Counted from the stretch's first letter, positions 48,833-60,870 are shown. The stretch is 64,000 bases of DNA from Brassica napus (GCF_020379485.1 NC_063435.1:1426001-1490000); one strand, 5' to 3'. Numbers and translations are program-made. The notes: generated from the letters alone by a model not told the origin.

Positions 48833-50846
48833 TCACTGAGGACGTTGTTGGTCGGCAGAAGGATCAGCGGGGGCTGGTGCCTCGCCGTCGTTGGGGATCC
48901 AGAAAGTGAGAACCGTAGAGGCAGCAACGAACATTGCTCTACGCGGTGCCCATTTCAGACACGACGCTACTCCTATGTTGTTCTCCCACCTCGCCACCTG
49001 CTTTTTTAGACTTTGTTTAGATACTGTGACAAGGATAATGGCAAAAAGGAATACAGTAGCTACAACTTTCTGAATCATTCATCTTCTTTTAAGTGAACCA
49101 GTGTCCATAACTGGTGTATGTACAATATCAATGGTGTTTGACTGTTCCGTATTTACCTCAGATGGGTTCTCGATGTTCCACGCATGTAAGGTTCCATCTC
49201 CTGAACCTGTATCCACATACAAATAACACTAACTGTGAGTCATGATAAAGATAAATCTAGCATTATCTGGACAAGTGCATGACCATATTACCTGACAGAA
49301 CATACTTGCCATCTGGCGTGAAGGTGGCTTCTAGGGATGTACCCTGTGAAGGCTCCAAACTAAAACCACATTTCTGCAAAGCAAACAAAAATGAACATAA
49401 TGTTCTGTCTTCTTCAAATGAAAGATAAAAAATGTAGTTACCTTCTCTCCATGATATGCGTCAAGAACGTAGATATTGTTATTTGTGGTAGTAAGAAGCA
49501 TAGATTTTCCATCGTTGCTGAATTTAATATCGTTAACCTCAGCAGTATCACCACCCACCAGAAATGTGTCAAAGGGACCCTACAGAAGAGATCAACTGGG
49601 TTTAGTTAGAACTACAAGAGAATTCGTTTGCAAGGTTGTGTGAATCATAGCAAGTAGCTAACCTTGTCATAACATCTGGAATCAAATAACTTAACAGCAC
49701 CTCCTTCCATTGCAATTGCAAACACCAGGCCTTGTTGGTCGTAAGCTACCGCAGGTCTCCCACGTAGGTGTAGAATTCCCTGTAGACTAAAAGGGTAAGC
49801 ACAAATCATGAAACTATATGCATTACAAGAGAGGCTGTTAACTAGGGAAGAGAGCCTAAATCTAGATTCTAAAATGTTACATGGTTGCAGCATCTTCATC
49901 AAGTCAATTAACAACAAGAAAGAGCACTTTCTTGACTAAATCTCTAGCATAATCATATGAAATTCTCAGGGACTTTGTGAAAGTGGAAACAAACCTGGCA
50001 GGCATTAACACGAAGATCCCAGAGTCTGACACTTCTGTCTAAAGAACCAGACATGAAGCTATCATTAATAGGCGACATACAAAGCGAAACAACCCTAAAA
50101 ACAGAACAACATTTTTTCATCAATGTACATAATAATACTAGTGCATAAGCATATATCACCAATAAATTCAATCTCAGAGGTTATTAAAAGACCTGTCTTT
50201 GTGGCCTTTAAAGTAGCGAAGGATCCGATTATCATACATTGAGAGATATCTCAGAGATTCTGGTACATGAAAAAAAACTAAATGTGTTAACACCATTACT
50301 GAATAAACCAATCTCAAGCTAAGGTAAGTGAGAAGGAGGAGTCATCATTACCTCCAGTGGACTCAAGATTGTATAGAGAAGAGCAAATAAGAGAGCTGGG
50401 ATGATGTGTAAAGCATACACGATCAGTCCCATGTTTCTTATGATATGTTACCTTCACCTGTCTACGCTTCAACAAAAAAAAAATGGATACAAAAAATAAA
50501 TTAATCTATTTATCCCAAAATATTATTCTCAATTCCCTAAGGCAATTAGATTCCTCTCTCGCTAGAACACTATGAGCTAAGGAGAGAAACTGACTTAGCG
50601 TTGGCGATATCGAAGAGACGAAGCGAATCGTCCTCGCTCGACGTCACCAGCAGATCATCAGTCCTGTGGAACCCCACCGAACGTATCTTCCCTCCCTGCA
50701 AATCCAACGATGAGATCAATTGGATTTTGGCAAAAGTTAATCGGAGATCATAGGAGAAGAGAAAAGTAATTGCGTACGAAGTCGGAGAAGACTGCTCCGA
50801 TGGCCATGCTGCGTACAAGTCCGTCGTCTAGCTCCGTCAACGACAT
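48833..50846 (-). CDS. APRF1: APRF1-type WD40 protein (COMPASS/Swd2-WDR82 homologue), ten exons
   Basis: Exons from the start: 50778-50846, 50595-50695, 50352-50461, 50193-50259, 49995-50094, 49663-49779, 49442-49579, 49292-49373, 49157-49206, 48833-48997; 332 residues, all junctions GT-AG. The WD40 propeller shows SSEDDSLRLFDI, SGSLDRSVRLWDLR, VNDIKFSNDGKSMLL, SGSGDGTLHAWNIE and CLKWAPRRAMFVAAS. Swd2/WDR82 proteins are subunits of the Set1/COMPASS H3K4 methyltransferase and of the PNUTS-PP1 phosphatase; Arabidopsis APRF1 (At5g14530) promotes flowering by acting on FLC. The protein ends in a Pro/Asp-rich tail. Exon 3 begins at an acceptor gcgtag rather than the acag four bases later, since only this keeps the frame. 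Confidence 0.92.
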
Positions 50847-52329
50847 CTTCACGGTGAACAAGCTGTGGAGGAAGCACGAGAGGCGGAGGGTGGAGAGGGA
50901 GAGAACGAATAACGCTCTGGTGAGAGAGTTTAGTGGGTTTCGCGGGTGTACACCTACACGGCGTCGTTTTATTCGGATTGACGAAGGGGATAAAAGTAAA
51001 CTGCTCGTCGTTCTATTCTAACGGAAAAGAACTACGTGTCGTTACGAAGATTTTTTAGTTTGAATTTAACAACTAATCTATTGAATTAGAATTCTATTTT
51101 AGACATCATGTGCTATATTTTAATTTTGGACAACTAATTATTGGTCTATCTAAATAATTTAATAGATTGGATATCAATGATATTAACTATTACACAAATA
51201 TTTATCATTTATGACATTCTTTATTCTAATATTTTTACTTCGCCCAATAAATTTATTTAACAAGATAAAATATAGCAAAAAATTTCTTAAATCTATACAT
51301 TGCATTTTGTAATATATAGTTTAAATATATTATATCATATATGCAAAATAGAAAGACATCTCAAAAATGACATTTTGTTTGAATAGTATATATTTTCATT
51401 TAGTGATATATTATATAATTATATAATTTTATTGTTTAGATTTTTTATTCGTAATAATTATATAGTGATTTGTTTGATACATTTACTTTCTTATTATTTT
51501 TTATTACTTATTAACATATTTTCAAGCTCAGCACAATAAATTCACAATCTGAAATAATCAAATACAAAATCTTTTTCAATATAACTTTTTTTAATTTATA
51601 TAGTTTGTATACGATACATTTTAAAATTTATTTTGGTATACTATAAATGGATATTTGTTTATGATAATTTATATTTTTATGTTGTGTTTAAGAACATATA
51701 CTTGAACATCTACATTTTTGTATTTTGTTAAATTTTATAAGTAAATACACTGTTATATTTAAGTAATAATTTTTTATCAACCATGTTTAAGCAATATCTA
51801 TTTTATTAATTTAGTAAATTGTATACATAGTAGTATTTATCATATTTGGTTAGTAAATTTTATCAATATAGAATATTTTTGGATGTTTGGTATTAAATTT
51901 TTTGATTTTTTATTAATAAATTAAGATTCTAAAATATTATATTAATTTTGATTCTTATAGCCTAATTTGTTTTTGTGTTACTTTTCAAAAAGTTATATTT
52001 TAGCATCTATTTTATATTAATAATAAATAAAATCTTTATTGATTATGTGAGAATTAATATAAATAATTAAATATGTCAGATAAAATAATTAATTAAGTGG
52101 TTCTACTATGACTTGTCAACAGTAGATAAAAAATAGGATCCTAAATTAATATATTAGATATTTATTTATATTTTTTGTGCCAGTTATAATTCCAAATTTT
52201 ACTTTTCATAATTAATTAAGTTTTCAGTTCAAGTCAATCAAATTTTAAACAGTTTAAAATTAAACATTTGAGTGTGGAAGCAAATGTAATTATATATTTA
52301 TATGATGATGAAAATATAATTTAGAAATC
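50847..52329. other. APRF1 promoter and A+T-rich spacer
   Basis: The first 200 bases upstream of APRF1 are purine-rich with high G+C; after 51050 the sequence is A+T-rich. No gene, RNA or transposon with paired ends recognised. Confidence 0.5.
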
Positions 52330-52345
52330 AAAACGTTTTCTTGGA

Positions 52346-52642
52346 GTGGAAGTCCCCTTAGTCCAGTGGTTTGACTAAGGGTTCATTAATACTTCTACAC
52401 CAGGAGGTCTGGGGTTCAAACCCCAGAAAACGCAAATTATGCAGATCATGGAGAAAAAGGGTTACAAGAGGTCTTCAGCATGGTGCAAGGGCGTATCATC
52501 GAACATGGATCTCATAGGACGGCTCGAGCGATGCAGTCAGACGTGCATTATCATATGATGGTAGAATTGTCGGCTGTAGAATCGTCTATGTAATATTTCT
52601 CATCGTTGTAATAGCATAATTAATCAGACGTTCAAAAAAAAA
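52346..52642 (+). mobile_element. tRNA-derived SINE with perfect target duplication
   Basis: About 297 bases flanked by a 16-base direct repeat aaaacgttttcttgga (52330-52345 and 52643-52658). The head has a pol III A box (tagtccagtgg) and B box (ggttcaaaccc) about 60 bases apart, as in a tRNA; the unrelated body follows, and the 3' end is an A run before the second target copy. This is the standard structure of a plant SINE moved by a LINE reverse transcriptase. The exact target duplication means it is young. Which Brassicaceae SINE family it belongs to was not determined. Confidence 0.9.
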
Positions 52643-52658
52643 AAAACGTTTTCTTGGA

Positions 52659-52906
52659 AAAAAGTCTTTTAGTTAAAAACGTTCAGACCAAATTATATGG
52701 CGAGTCTGCGAACAAAAGTGTCAAATACAAAAATTGAACATTGAAGAAAATGAAATTCTGAATTTTTGTTTCAAACACATATGGAAAGGTCTGCGAAAAT
52801 AGTAAAATCACAAATGAAACACGAATGTAATTCAAAGACGTGCTCTCGAACTAAAGATCAGACATGGGAGATGAGACTCTATACAATGTCATGGGAGGAG
52901 ACACAG
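52659..52906. other. 3' flank of the FLOE2-like gene
   Basis: Likely 3' untranslated region on the minus strand; no other feature. Confidence 0.45.
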
Positions 52907-54965
52907 CTAACGACCCCCAAACCAACCTCTTGGTGGTTGCTGCTGCTGCTGTTGCATCACACCTCCATTCATCAGCTTGTCTAAAACAGTATTGAGGTCC
53001 ACGGCTTGACCGTTCTCAGTTAACGCCCTCACTGTTCCTCTCACCTGGTCTCTTGGGAACCCCATGCTACTCACTTTGTCGATCACATCGTCCACTGGGA
53101 CATTACTTCCGGATCTCGGGGAACCGGAGCCTCCGCCGCCACTTCCACCACTGCTGATAGCTGTAGCCATGGGTAAAGCTTGTGGTAGTGGGCGAGCCAT
53201 AGGGATTTGCGGATAACCAGATCCGCCTCCTCCTCCTCCACTCTGATGTGACGGTTTCATGGACTGGGAGTTTCCAAACTGTGAAGAGGGTGGCGTGGTG
53301 TACGGGTAAGGTTCAGGAGAGTATCCGGAAGGGAAGCCTGAGCTGGATCTACCACCTGGTCCGTCGTACATTGACGGTGGCGTTGGAGGATTATTGTAGT
53401 ACTGTTGAGATGGGGCGGGAGCAGGAGGAGGTTGTTGACGAGGAGGGTTAGACGAGTAAGGGTAAGGTGGTTCCTCCGGGTTGTAGCCTGAAGACGGTTG
53501 TTGAAGCTGAGGAGGTGGCTGTTGAGGGTACTGTGGCTGTTGAGGAGGTGGCTGGTAAGGTGGTTGATGCAGTGACTGGGTTTGAGGAGGTGGAGGAGGT
53601 TGATAAGGAGGATTGTTCACTGGTGGCGGCTGGGACTGACCACCACCAGGCGGGGAGAAATAAGACTCCTGTTGGGGAGGAAACTGGCTGGGAAGCTGAG
53701 GCAGTTGTGATGAAGGTGCCTGGAGGCTGTGCTGTTGGATAAATTGTTGTGGTGGGAGGCCCTGCTGAGTAAGAGATGGTGGAGCTGCAGCAGAAGCTGG
53801 TGGCTGAGGCAGTGCTGCGGGTGGTTGAGCAGTGGGTTCAACATGTGTAGAGTGCTTATCGGAACGTTGGTCTACCTTTGATACCTGAAGCTTTGAGAGC
53901 TGAAGCTGCGCTTCAAGTATCTCTTGTTTGTCCTTCAACAACTGGACACCACTTTGCACCTGAATGCAAATTATACAAACATTGAGTAATGTAGAACCGC
54001 TGGTATATCAAAAAGTTCAAATGCATAAGATTGCTTCTAGGACTGGCCCTTAGATTTTGGGGGCTATAGAGAATTTATTAAAAGTTTTAGTAAAGTTTTT
54101 TAGGACCGGCCTTGCTTCTAGATCATGAAACCACAAACTTCCACTTCAGGCAAGAGTCTGGTTATGTCTAAATTCAAATTAATCTACATTAGGTTTTTTT
54201 CCCAAATGCTTTAAGTTACCTCTAACATGATGTTTTCAAGCTGTCTCATTTTCCCATCAGTGTTTCCATGACTGTTCCCAACAGAAACTTTCACATCATC
54301 CACCAAATTCTCCAGATTCCTAGTCCTACTCTCCAGCTGTGTCAGACGTGCACTAACACCTTCCATGACATTCATCAAGTCATCAGCATGCTTCTTCATC
54401 ACCCGATCAATCTCAGATAGTATCGCCGTCTCAGGGTTAACTCGCTCCTTCTCAGCAAACAACTTCGAAGGCTCAATAGAGTCAACAGAACCATAACTCT
54501 GCTAATACATCAACAAAACACCATAACTAAATCGTCATCATCCCAACCAATGCAACCACCAAACAATAGACACAACAGCTGTATTAAACAATTAAAACAA
54601 TTAAATAACCAACCAATCCTAACCTTTAACTGATTCCATTAAAGCCAAACATAGTAATTGTAATAAACAGACAATAGGAATCTTACTCTTGCGGATGATT
54701 TAACGGGATAAAAATCAGACGCGGCAAAACCCCTAGCCGCCGGCGTGGAATTGACGGATCCGGCGAGATCTAAAGCGGAGTGAGACAATCCGACGGTGGT
54801 GTTAGGTCGAATAGGCTGAAAATCGTAGCTGGGAACGATCGCTTCCTTCTTGGGCACTAAATCGTTAGTATCGTCGACACGCGATCTCTGATGATCGCCG
54901 TCGTTCGAGTTAGTGTCGTTCATCAGATCCATTATCTGTTTATCCGAGAACCGAGTCGTGTTCAT
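52907..54965 (-). CDS. FLOE2: FLOE-type DUF1421 proline/glutamine-rich protein, three exons
   Basis: Exons from the start: 54687-54965, 54220-54498 (or 54501), 52907-53959; 536 residues. Order: an Asp/Ser-rich start (MNTTRFSDKQIMDLMNDTNS, DDTNDL), the DUF1421 coiled-coil region (about 95-215, LTQLESRTRNLENLVDDVKV), a long disordered Q/P/S/Y/G-rich segment (about 220-465), and a UBA-like end (about 474-518, VSSMGFPRDQVRGTVRAL). FLOE1 of this family forms water-potential-dependent condensates that control seed germination; this copy matches At5g14540, which I recall as FLOE2. Intron 1 ends in a tandem ttagcag acceptor (NAGNAG), so one Gln may be included or not. Intron 2 carries a 71-base transposon. 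Confidence 0.88.
54041..54111. mobile_element. 71-bp mini-transposon in FLOE2 intron 2
   Basis: Flanked by a perfect 10-base direct repeat ttgcttctag (54031-54040 and 54112-54121). Ends are short and roughly inverted (gactggccctta / reverse complement ggccggtcctaa). The small size suggests a deletion derivative of a larger element; a 9-10-base target duplication fits Mutator-like elements. Confidence 0.75.
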
Positions 54966-55845
54966 CGATCGAAAGATGGGATTTTACTTTATTATATAAA
55001 GGTCTCCCCTTTGATTTTATATGATTTTCTAACTTCCTTGTGGGGAAATAAAATATATATATCATGGGTCCATTTGATAACTTGAGCAATATTGTGAACT
55101 TTGGAAACTAGTAAAGCCCATTGGGCTTTAAATTTTTAATAAACCTATGAAAACTTTACTTTGGAGTTTGTACCGACAACTAGTTTCAAACAAAACTCGA
55201 AGTAGGACATAAGACTAGCCCTCGGCATTCAAATTTCAGTTATATGGTTCGGTTCTGGTTCAGTTAGTTTGATTTTTTGGTTCTAGAAGTTTAGGATTCG
55301 TTAAGATATTTAGAAAATTCGTTTCAATTTCAGTTCGAGTAACAAAATTAGAAACGACTTATATCCGAAATAATTTTGGTTCTATTTGTTTCGGTTTTTT
55401 AATTAATTCAGATTAAAAAGTTAAAAAGTTCATTTTTGGATTATTATCAGATCTTTTTGGGCTTTCAAGCTCGTATAATAGTAATATAACTTTTGCATCC
55501 ATTCGATTCCGATTTTTCAATTAATTCGGATTAAAAAATTAAATAGTTCATTTTTTTGGATTAATATCAGATTTTTTTGGGCTTTCAAGCTCGTACAATA
55601 GTACAATACAACGCATCGGAGCAGTCTACAACAGGTAATCAAGTTGACAATTCAATCTCTAAACTTGAATACAACATTTTATCAATTCGATATGTATATA
55701 AACTCAGCTTTACATGTATAAAGTACCACACCTCGTTTTCTTCAGCCTGACCACAACATGCATAAACTCAGCTATTACATATATACACACACTTGACAAG
55801 TTTATTACACATTGGTTTAGTCGAAACGCATAGTAGTTGCGAGAA
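54966..55845. other. Spacer between FLOE2 and NRT2.7
   Basis: FLOE2 promoter next to 54966. Positions 55230-55580 are made of ggttcggttctggttcag-like words and two copies of a ~75-base stretch (agtatcagattttttgggctttcaagctcg type, about 55440 and 55560). No gene recognised. Confidence 0.5.
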
Positions 55846-57370
55846 TCAACAAACGGGACGTAGTCTACCACTAATCACCACCTTATCGTCGTCCTCTTCC
55901 TCGTCTCCAAGTAGCCGCTGGGAACAATCATCGCATTCGGAAGACGAAGAAGGACCACAAAAGATTCCACCCCATCGTGGAAAGTAAATAAGCGTGACAG
56001 AAAGAGACGCGACAAAAGTCATTAACCCCATAAGTGAAATGCTTCTTTGCTTTCTAACATTATCGCCGGAAAACAACAAAACCTGTGTCACCACCGCTCC
56101 TACAGTGCCACCACTTCCCGTCATTCCCGCCACCACTCCTAGCGATCTATCACCGGAAATTAAAAAAATAAATCAATTACTTAAAAAAATAAAATCAAAA
56201 CAGTGACACTCCTAACCTTGTGGAGACGAAGGGGACGACGCCAAAGATGAGTCCAGAAGCAGCTTGGACGAATATAGAGAAGACCCACATGACGGCGATT
56301 GATCCCCAGAGCGAGTTGACTCGTCCGAGTAACAAACACAACAACCCAGCCACCGACTGCACTATCCACAGCCCCCACAGCCTCCCTCTCATCCCGAACC
56401 TTTTCCCCAGCAAGTCCGAAACCATCCCTCCCGCCGGCCGCGACGCCACGTTCGATATCGCGAAACTCGCCGCGATCGTCCCCGCCGCCTCAAGATTCAC
56501 GCCGAACCGCTCGTAGAAGTATCCTGCGATCATGTTGTCCGTCGTGAGCTCGACGCCGAACGAGTAACCGTACAGCAAAGCTAGAATCCACGCTCTGTAG
56601 TCTCCAAGTCCGTCGAGAAGGATTCGGACAAAACTCGAACGTTCTTCTTCTTCTAACTGAGTTCTGTCTTTGTAGGCTTTTCTCTTACCGTCGGGTGTGT
56701 CTTGTCCGTAGAGGAGAACTAGTACGGCGGTGATCACCTGGAAAACGGCGGGGAACACGAACGACACGCGCCAAGAGACATCGCGTGGGAGGAACTCAGC
56801 GATGGTCGTGTAGAGAATAGGCATAAGGAGCTGAGAGAGACCAGCGCCGACGTTAGCCCAACCGGCGGAGACGCCGTTAGCGAGACCGACGACGTTGCCG
56901 GAGAACATGGAGGACATCCAGTACTGATTAGCGACGAAGTTAGCTAGCGAGAAGCCGACGAAGAAGCGGACGAGGACGAAGGAAGTGGGAGAGGAGACGA
57001 AGGCGGTGGAGAGGATGGCGGGAGCGGTGAGGAAAGAGAGGATCGCGGAGGAGGTGCGCGGGCCGATGAGATCGCAGAGCGGGCCCATGGCGAGGCGGGA
57101 GAAAATGGAGCCGGCGAAGGAGGCGGTTCCGGCGGCGGATACGGCGGAGGCGGAGAGGCGGAGGTCGGAGGAGATGACGGGGATTAGAGGAGGGATGGAG
57201 AAGGTGGAGAAGAAGCAGGAGAAGAGTGAGAGCCACGCTAGGTGAAAGGCGCGTGAGTGGGGGGAGGAGAGAGAGAACGGTCGGAACACGGTGGCTCGCC
57301 CGCTGGAATCAACAGGGACTGTGGCATACTCAAACGACGGCGTTTCGGTGTTACGTTGAGATGGCTCCAT
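55846..57370 (-). CDS. NRT2.7: High-affinity nitrate transporter NRT2.7-like, two exons
   Basis: Exons 56217-57370 and 55846-56146, one short GT-AG intron, 484 residues. A major-facilitator protein of about 12 membrane segments with the MFS loop motif GPLCDLIGPR (96-105) and the two nitrate/nitrite porter signatures, AGWANVGAGLSQ (about 169-180) and AGMTGSGGTVGA (about 391-402). NRT2.7 of Arabidopsis (At5g14570) sits in the tonoplast and loads nitrate into seed vacuoles, and works without the NAR2.1 partner. The C-terminal tail here ends in an acidic DEEEDDDK stretch. First exon is G+C-rich. All motifs intact. Confidence 0.93.
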
Positions 57371-58483
57371 GACAGTTAATACCTCGCTAACTCCATGATC
57401 CCCCGGTAGTCATTATATTCAACAAATATCGTGTTGATAGTGTGGCTAGAATTAATCTATCTTATTACAACATCACTATCTTCAATTAAAAACATGATAT
57501 ATATGTGTGTCGAAAAAAAACATGATATACAAACCGAAAAAACATGATATCTTACAACTCCTTTTATTACTATCTTTAGTGTTGTTCTAAGCTCCCTACC
57601 TTGATATTTGTACTTTTGTATTTTTGCATAAATGGCACAAAGGAAGACGACACGTTACGCATCTATCTTAACTTCATAAGTTATCACACGTTATCAAACC
57701 ATACATCGAATCTAATCAATTCTGATTCCAGGACTCGAGTTGGTTTAGTCCGGTTATGAAAACCCCTTTTAATTTATACTCACTACTCAGCATGCAAGAA
57801 CATATAAAATGTACAGTTTACAGTATAATTAATTACACTAAAACCTTTGTGAAGCCAATGAATCTCTTTACCAAGAACTGCTCACCACAAACAGCAAAAG
57901 ATTATCTCTTGATTCCATCAATAAAATTGATTCCAAGTGGATCCCCCGGTTAAAAGGAAACTTGTATAGAGAATAAAGTTTACCACCAAACTTCCTTTCA
58001 TCAACCAAAGCCATCACAGGGATTCCTTTAGAAGTAAAACTTGTACTATCTCTTGTGTTTTCATAATGGCCAGCATTATTTTTGTATTGTTGGCAGAGAT
58101 GGTCAGACAAGAGTAGAGTCAGTAGACTCATTGAGCAGTGACTGGAGATTGGAGGCTACTGCATCGATGAACTCTTTTAGATACTTTGTGAATTTATTAC
58201 GATGTTACTGTTTTTAAAAGGCAATTGTTGTGATTTTAGTTGTTATACAGATTTTGAAAATTTTAAATTTGGTAAGGACATAACCAAAACTATTTATCAA
58301 AAGATAAATAGAAGCTTCTAACACAACAGATAACATATAATCCGTAATTCTTAATCAGAATCACATATTTAAATAGATTTCCTTTTTGCCAACTAAATGA
58401 AAAGGAAAATAATAGATTCAAACAAATAAAGGAAAATATATTTAGAAACGCGTTTCCTTTTCTAGAAGATGTAATGCAGAACC
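57371..58483. other. Spacer between NRT2.7 and the microprotein gene
   Basis: NRT2.7 promoter at the left. At 58100-58185 (minus) a frame KYLKEFIDAVASNLQSLLN... followed by a stop looks protein-like but has no start, splice partner or family match. Rest A+T-rich. Confidence 0.45.
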
Positions 58484-58490
58484 TATAAAT
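58484..58490 (+). promoter_or_regulatory. TATA box of the microprotein gene
   Basis: tataaat lies 131 bases before the ATG at 58615, followed by a pyrimidine-rich leader with a likely start near 58515. Clean match to the plant consensus. Confidence 0.65.
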
Positions 58491-58614
58491 ATATATCTCA
58501 ACTTCTCCTTGCTTTCTTCTATATTCTCAGACTTTCACAAGCCCTACACAAATAGACTCTTCTATATATATTTTTCTTCGTTCTCTGCTTTCTTGTTTCC
58601 ATAAGGTAAAGAAG

Positions 58615-58839
58615 ATGTGTCCGTTGAGGTTCGTAATAGTGTTCTTCTCAGTAGTACTCGCTGGATATTTCACTTGGAAGACGGTGGATTCTTCTCCAGA
58701 GCTTGACTCACCAGTGGAACCCAAGGAGAAAGATGATAAACAAGGACTCGGTTTCAAGAGGAAGATGTATAATGGATTCTGGATGTTTGTTGATATGGCT
58801 AGCGGAAGGTACCTTTGGAGAAATCTCAAGGCGATATGA
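58615..58839 (+). CDS. Small single-pass membrane protein, 74 residues
   Basis: An intronless frame MCPLRFVIVFFSVVLAGYFT...ending GRYLWRNLKAI. The first 20 residues are a signal anchor; a charged linker (EPKEKDDKQG) and a conserved GFKRKMYNGFWMFVDMASGRY tail follow. It matches a plant family of uncharacterised microproteins (Arabidopsis At5g14602 / At3g01516 as I recall), in the expected syntenic place between NRT2.7 and RH46. No function is known. TATA box and leader support transcription. Confidence 0.75.
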   Translation: MCPLRFVIVFFSVVLAGYFTWKTVDSSPELDSPVEPKEKDDKQGLGFKRKMYNGFWMFVDMASGRYLWRNLKAI

Positions 58840-58897
58840 AGTCAATGAACAAGATAGAAAAGCAAACGCTCTTTTGATGCACAAACAAAGTAATAGT

Positions 58898-59905
58898 AAT
58901 AGCTCTTTCTTTCCTCGTAGCCCATAAATTTTGTAATCTAATTACTAGTTGAATATGAAACAAAAGCAAAAACGAAGAACAATTCTTTTTAATTTTCTAT
59001 ATCCTCAATCATATTATTTTAACTCACTCATATCGTATTTAATCATTCAAAGGAGAAACACTACCTTCAAAAACTAAAAAATTACCTCCTAAAAAAAAAA
59101 GAAAAAAAACTAAAAAATTACAAATCAAACAATTGTATCAGAAAAAAAAAATTGTATCAGAAGCTTTAGTCATATGCCATGTTCAAAAACGCGGCTTAGG
59201 CGGCCGGATACTCGCCGGAAAAGCGCGTTGCGGCCAGGAACCGCCGCGATTTGGCTTTGGGCGGTCAGTTACTCGGAAAAGTTGAAGAAATCAGTATTCT
59301 GGTGATTTGAAGTCTGTAGTTAAGTGTTTCACAATAGATTTGTTATATATTGTTTGAAACTTATGAGATTTGCAAGAAAAACCATGAAAATCGCAACAAA
59401 AAACGAACTAGCGGCTGAAGTTTTGTCTGAAAATTCGCAGGTTTAAGGTAGGAGACGGGGTTATTTTCGTCATTTTGCTTTCATTTAACCTAAAACGTTA
59501 CAAAATGGAATAAAAAGAGCTCTCCTTTACTCGAACTCATGACCTGTAAGGAGTAATAAATGCGTCTAGCCACTGAACCATGCAAGATTATTTTTCTAGT
59601 TTACATATTTAAAATATAAACCCATAAATGTATATAAATAATCTAAAATTACGCCCCGATTAATCCCCGTATAATCTCCGATTAATTGATTCGGCGCTAG
59701 GCCCTACCCAACCGCACGCGTTACGCCTAGCGTAGTTTCGAACATGGGTCATATGTAAGAAAGTAACCGAGTTAAAGAGGATCTTTCACCTCCTGCACAC
59801 CAAGCTCTTATGAATCAACTAAAATTAGCTTTTGAATTAGCTCTCAAAATTTATTAAAAGCACTATTTCTGTTGCCTTGTAATAAAAGTCAGCTTAACAC
59901 ACAAA
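58898..59905. repeat. Direct duplication, copy 1 (with hAT insertion)
   Basis: Starts at agctctttcttt in the 3' region of the microprotein gene and matches 59906-60300 after removal of the hAT element. Shared words: ataaattttgtaat, gaacaattctttttaatttt / tttgtaatttt, atcctcaatc, catatcgtatttaatcattc, accttcaaaaactaaa, ttcacctcctgcacaccaag, gtttctgttgccttg. Net length without insertion about 430 bases. Confidence 0.82.
59177..59747. mobile_element. hAT-type MITE, 571 bp
   Basis: Flanked by the perfect 8-base repeat gtcatatg (59169-59176 and 59748-59755). Ends inverted: left ccatgttcaaaaacgcggct, reverse complement of right ccatgttcgaaactacgcta, then taggcg in both. The interior is G+C-rich at the ends, and 59520-59590 on the minus strand has a tRNA-like pair of boxes (ggttcagtggctaga / gagttcgagt). 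The uninterrupted site is seen in the sister copy (tactcatatgtaag near 60149). Confidence 0.88.
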
Positions 59906-60300
59906 AGCTCTTTCTTTTCTCATATCCCACAAATTTTGTAATTTAGCTAGTTGAATATGAAAACAAAAGCAAAAAATGAAGAACAATTCTTTGTAATTTT
60001 CTATATCCTCAATCGTTTTATTTTAACTCAGTCATATCGTATTTAATCATTCAAACTTGAGAAGTTATTTAATCTCACTTGGCACAACCCAAAGAAGAAA
60101 CCACTACCTTCAAAAACTAAAAACTACAAATCAAACCAGAAGCATTACTCATATGTAAGATTGTAACTGAGATAAAGAGAATCTTTCACCTCCTGCACAC
60201 CAAGATCTTTTGAATCAACTAAAGAAAAGCTTTTGAATTAACTCTCAAAATTGATTAAAAGCCCTGTTTCTGTTGCCTTGCAAAAAAAGTCATTACACAG
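59906..60300. repeat. Direct duplication, copy 2 (empty site)
   Basis: Sister copy of 58898-59905, about 395 bases, without the hAT element. Carries an insertion of gaagttatttaatctcacttggcacaac-type sequence near 60060-60090 relative to copy 1. Confidence 0.82.
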
Positions 60301-60870
60301 TAATGGGCCTATTATATGGGCCGAGTTAATTATTAGGTTAAAAAAAACAAAGAAAAAGCCCGCTCAGGTGCTGAGAGAGGGAGATATTTCCTTAAAAAGT
60401 GAAAAGTTTTAGAAACGAACCGGCACGCGTTTCTCTCTGCTTCTCCTCTGTGGCGTATATTCCCATAGTGAGTGAGAGAGTAGAATACTCAAAGCTCTCT
60501 CCTTTTCGACCTTTCTTCGTCGAATCTGCAACATACGCTCTCTCTTCGTCGGAGTAAGGGTTCTCGAATCTTCTTTCCAGTTTTGTTCTTCGTCCTGAAA
60601 CCCCCACCGGATCCGATTTTCCGACATTCGTTTGGGGATTTAAGCTGCATTTTATCGTTTCCCCTAGCTTCTGTCGTAGATTGTCTCTCTCTTTGTGTTT
60701 CGTCTTGTTGTCTGCTCGAATCTGTTCTTTTTGCATGTTAGGGTTTTGTTTTTTTATTTCCAGAAAAGGATGTGAAAAGACAAAAGCTTTGTCCTTTTTC
60801 ATCTGTCCGAAGCTATTAATGGCTTTTTTTTTACATTGTTTCGTTCTTTGTTCCAGGGACTTTTGGTGTA
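60301..60870 (+). promoter_or_regulatory. RH46 promoter and 5' leader with leader intron
   Basis: CT-rich leader sequence from about 60430 to 60720 and a 5'-leader intron whose acceptor is ttccag at 60851-60856, 14 bases before the ATG. The leader intron start cannot be fixed by eye. Leader introns are usual in this helicase family. Confidence 0.5.

Noticed and set aside
53248..53742. Two plus-strand frames of 67 and 91 codons
   Set aside because: Antisense of the low-complexity Q/P-rich part of the FLOE2-like exon 3.
56940..57245. Arg/Leu-rich frames on both strands
   Set aside because: Shadows of the G+C-rich first exon of NRT2.7.
57868..58131. 87-codon minus-strand frame (SKGIPVMALVDERKFGGK)
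   Set aside because: No family match, no splice or promoter support; kept only as a remark in the spacer entry.
59520..59590. tRNA gene on the minus strand
   Set aside because: Box-like words are present but there is no cloverleaf with paired acceptor stem; it lies inside the hAT element.
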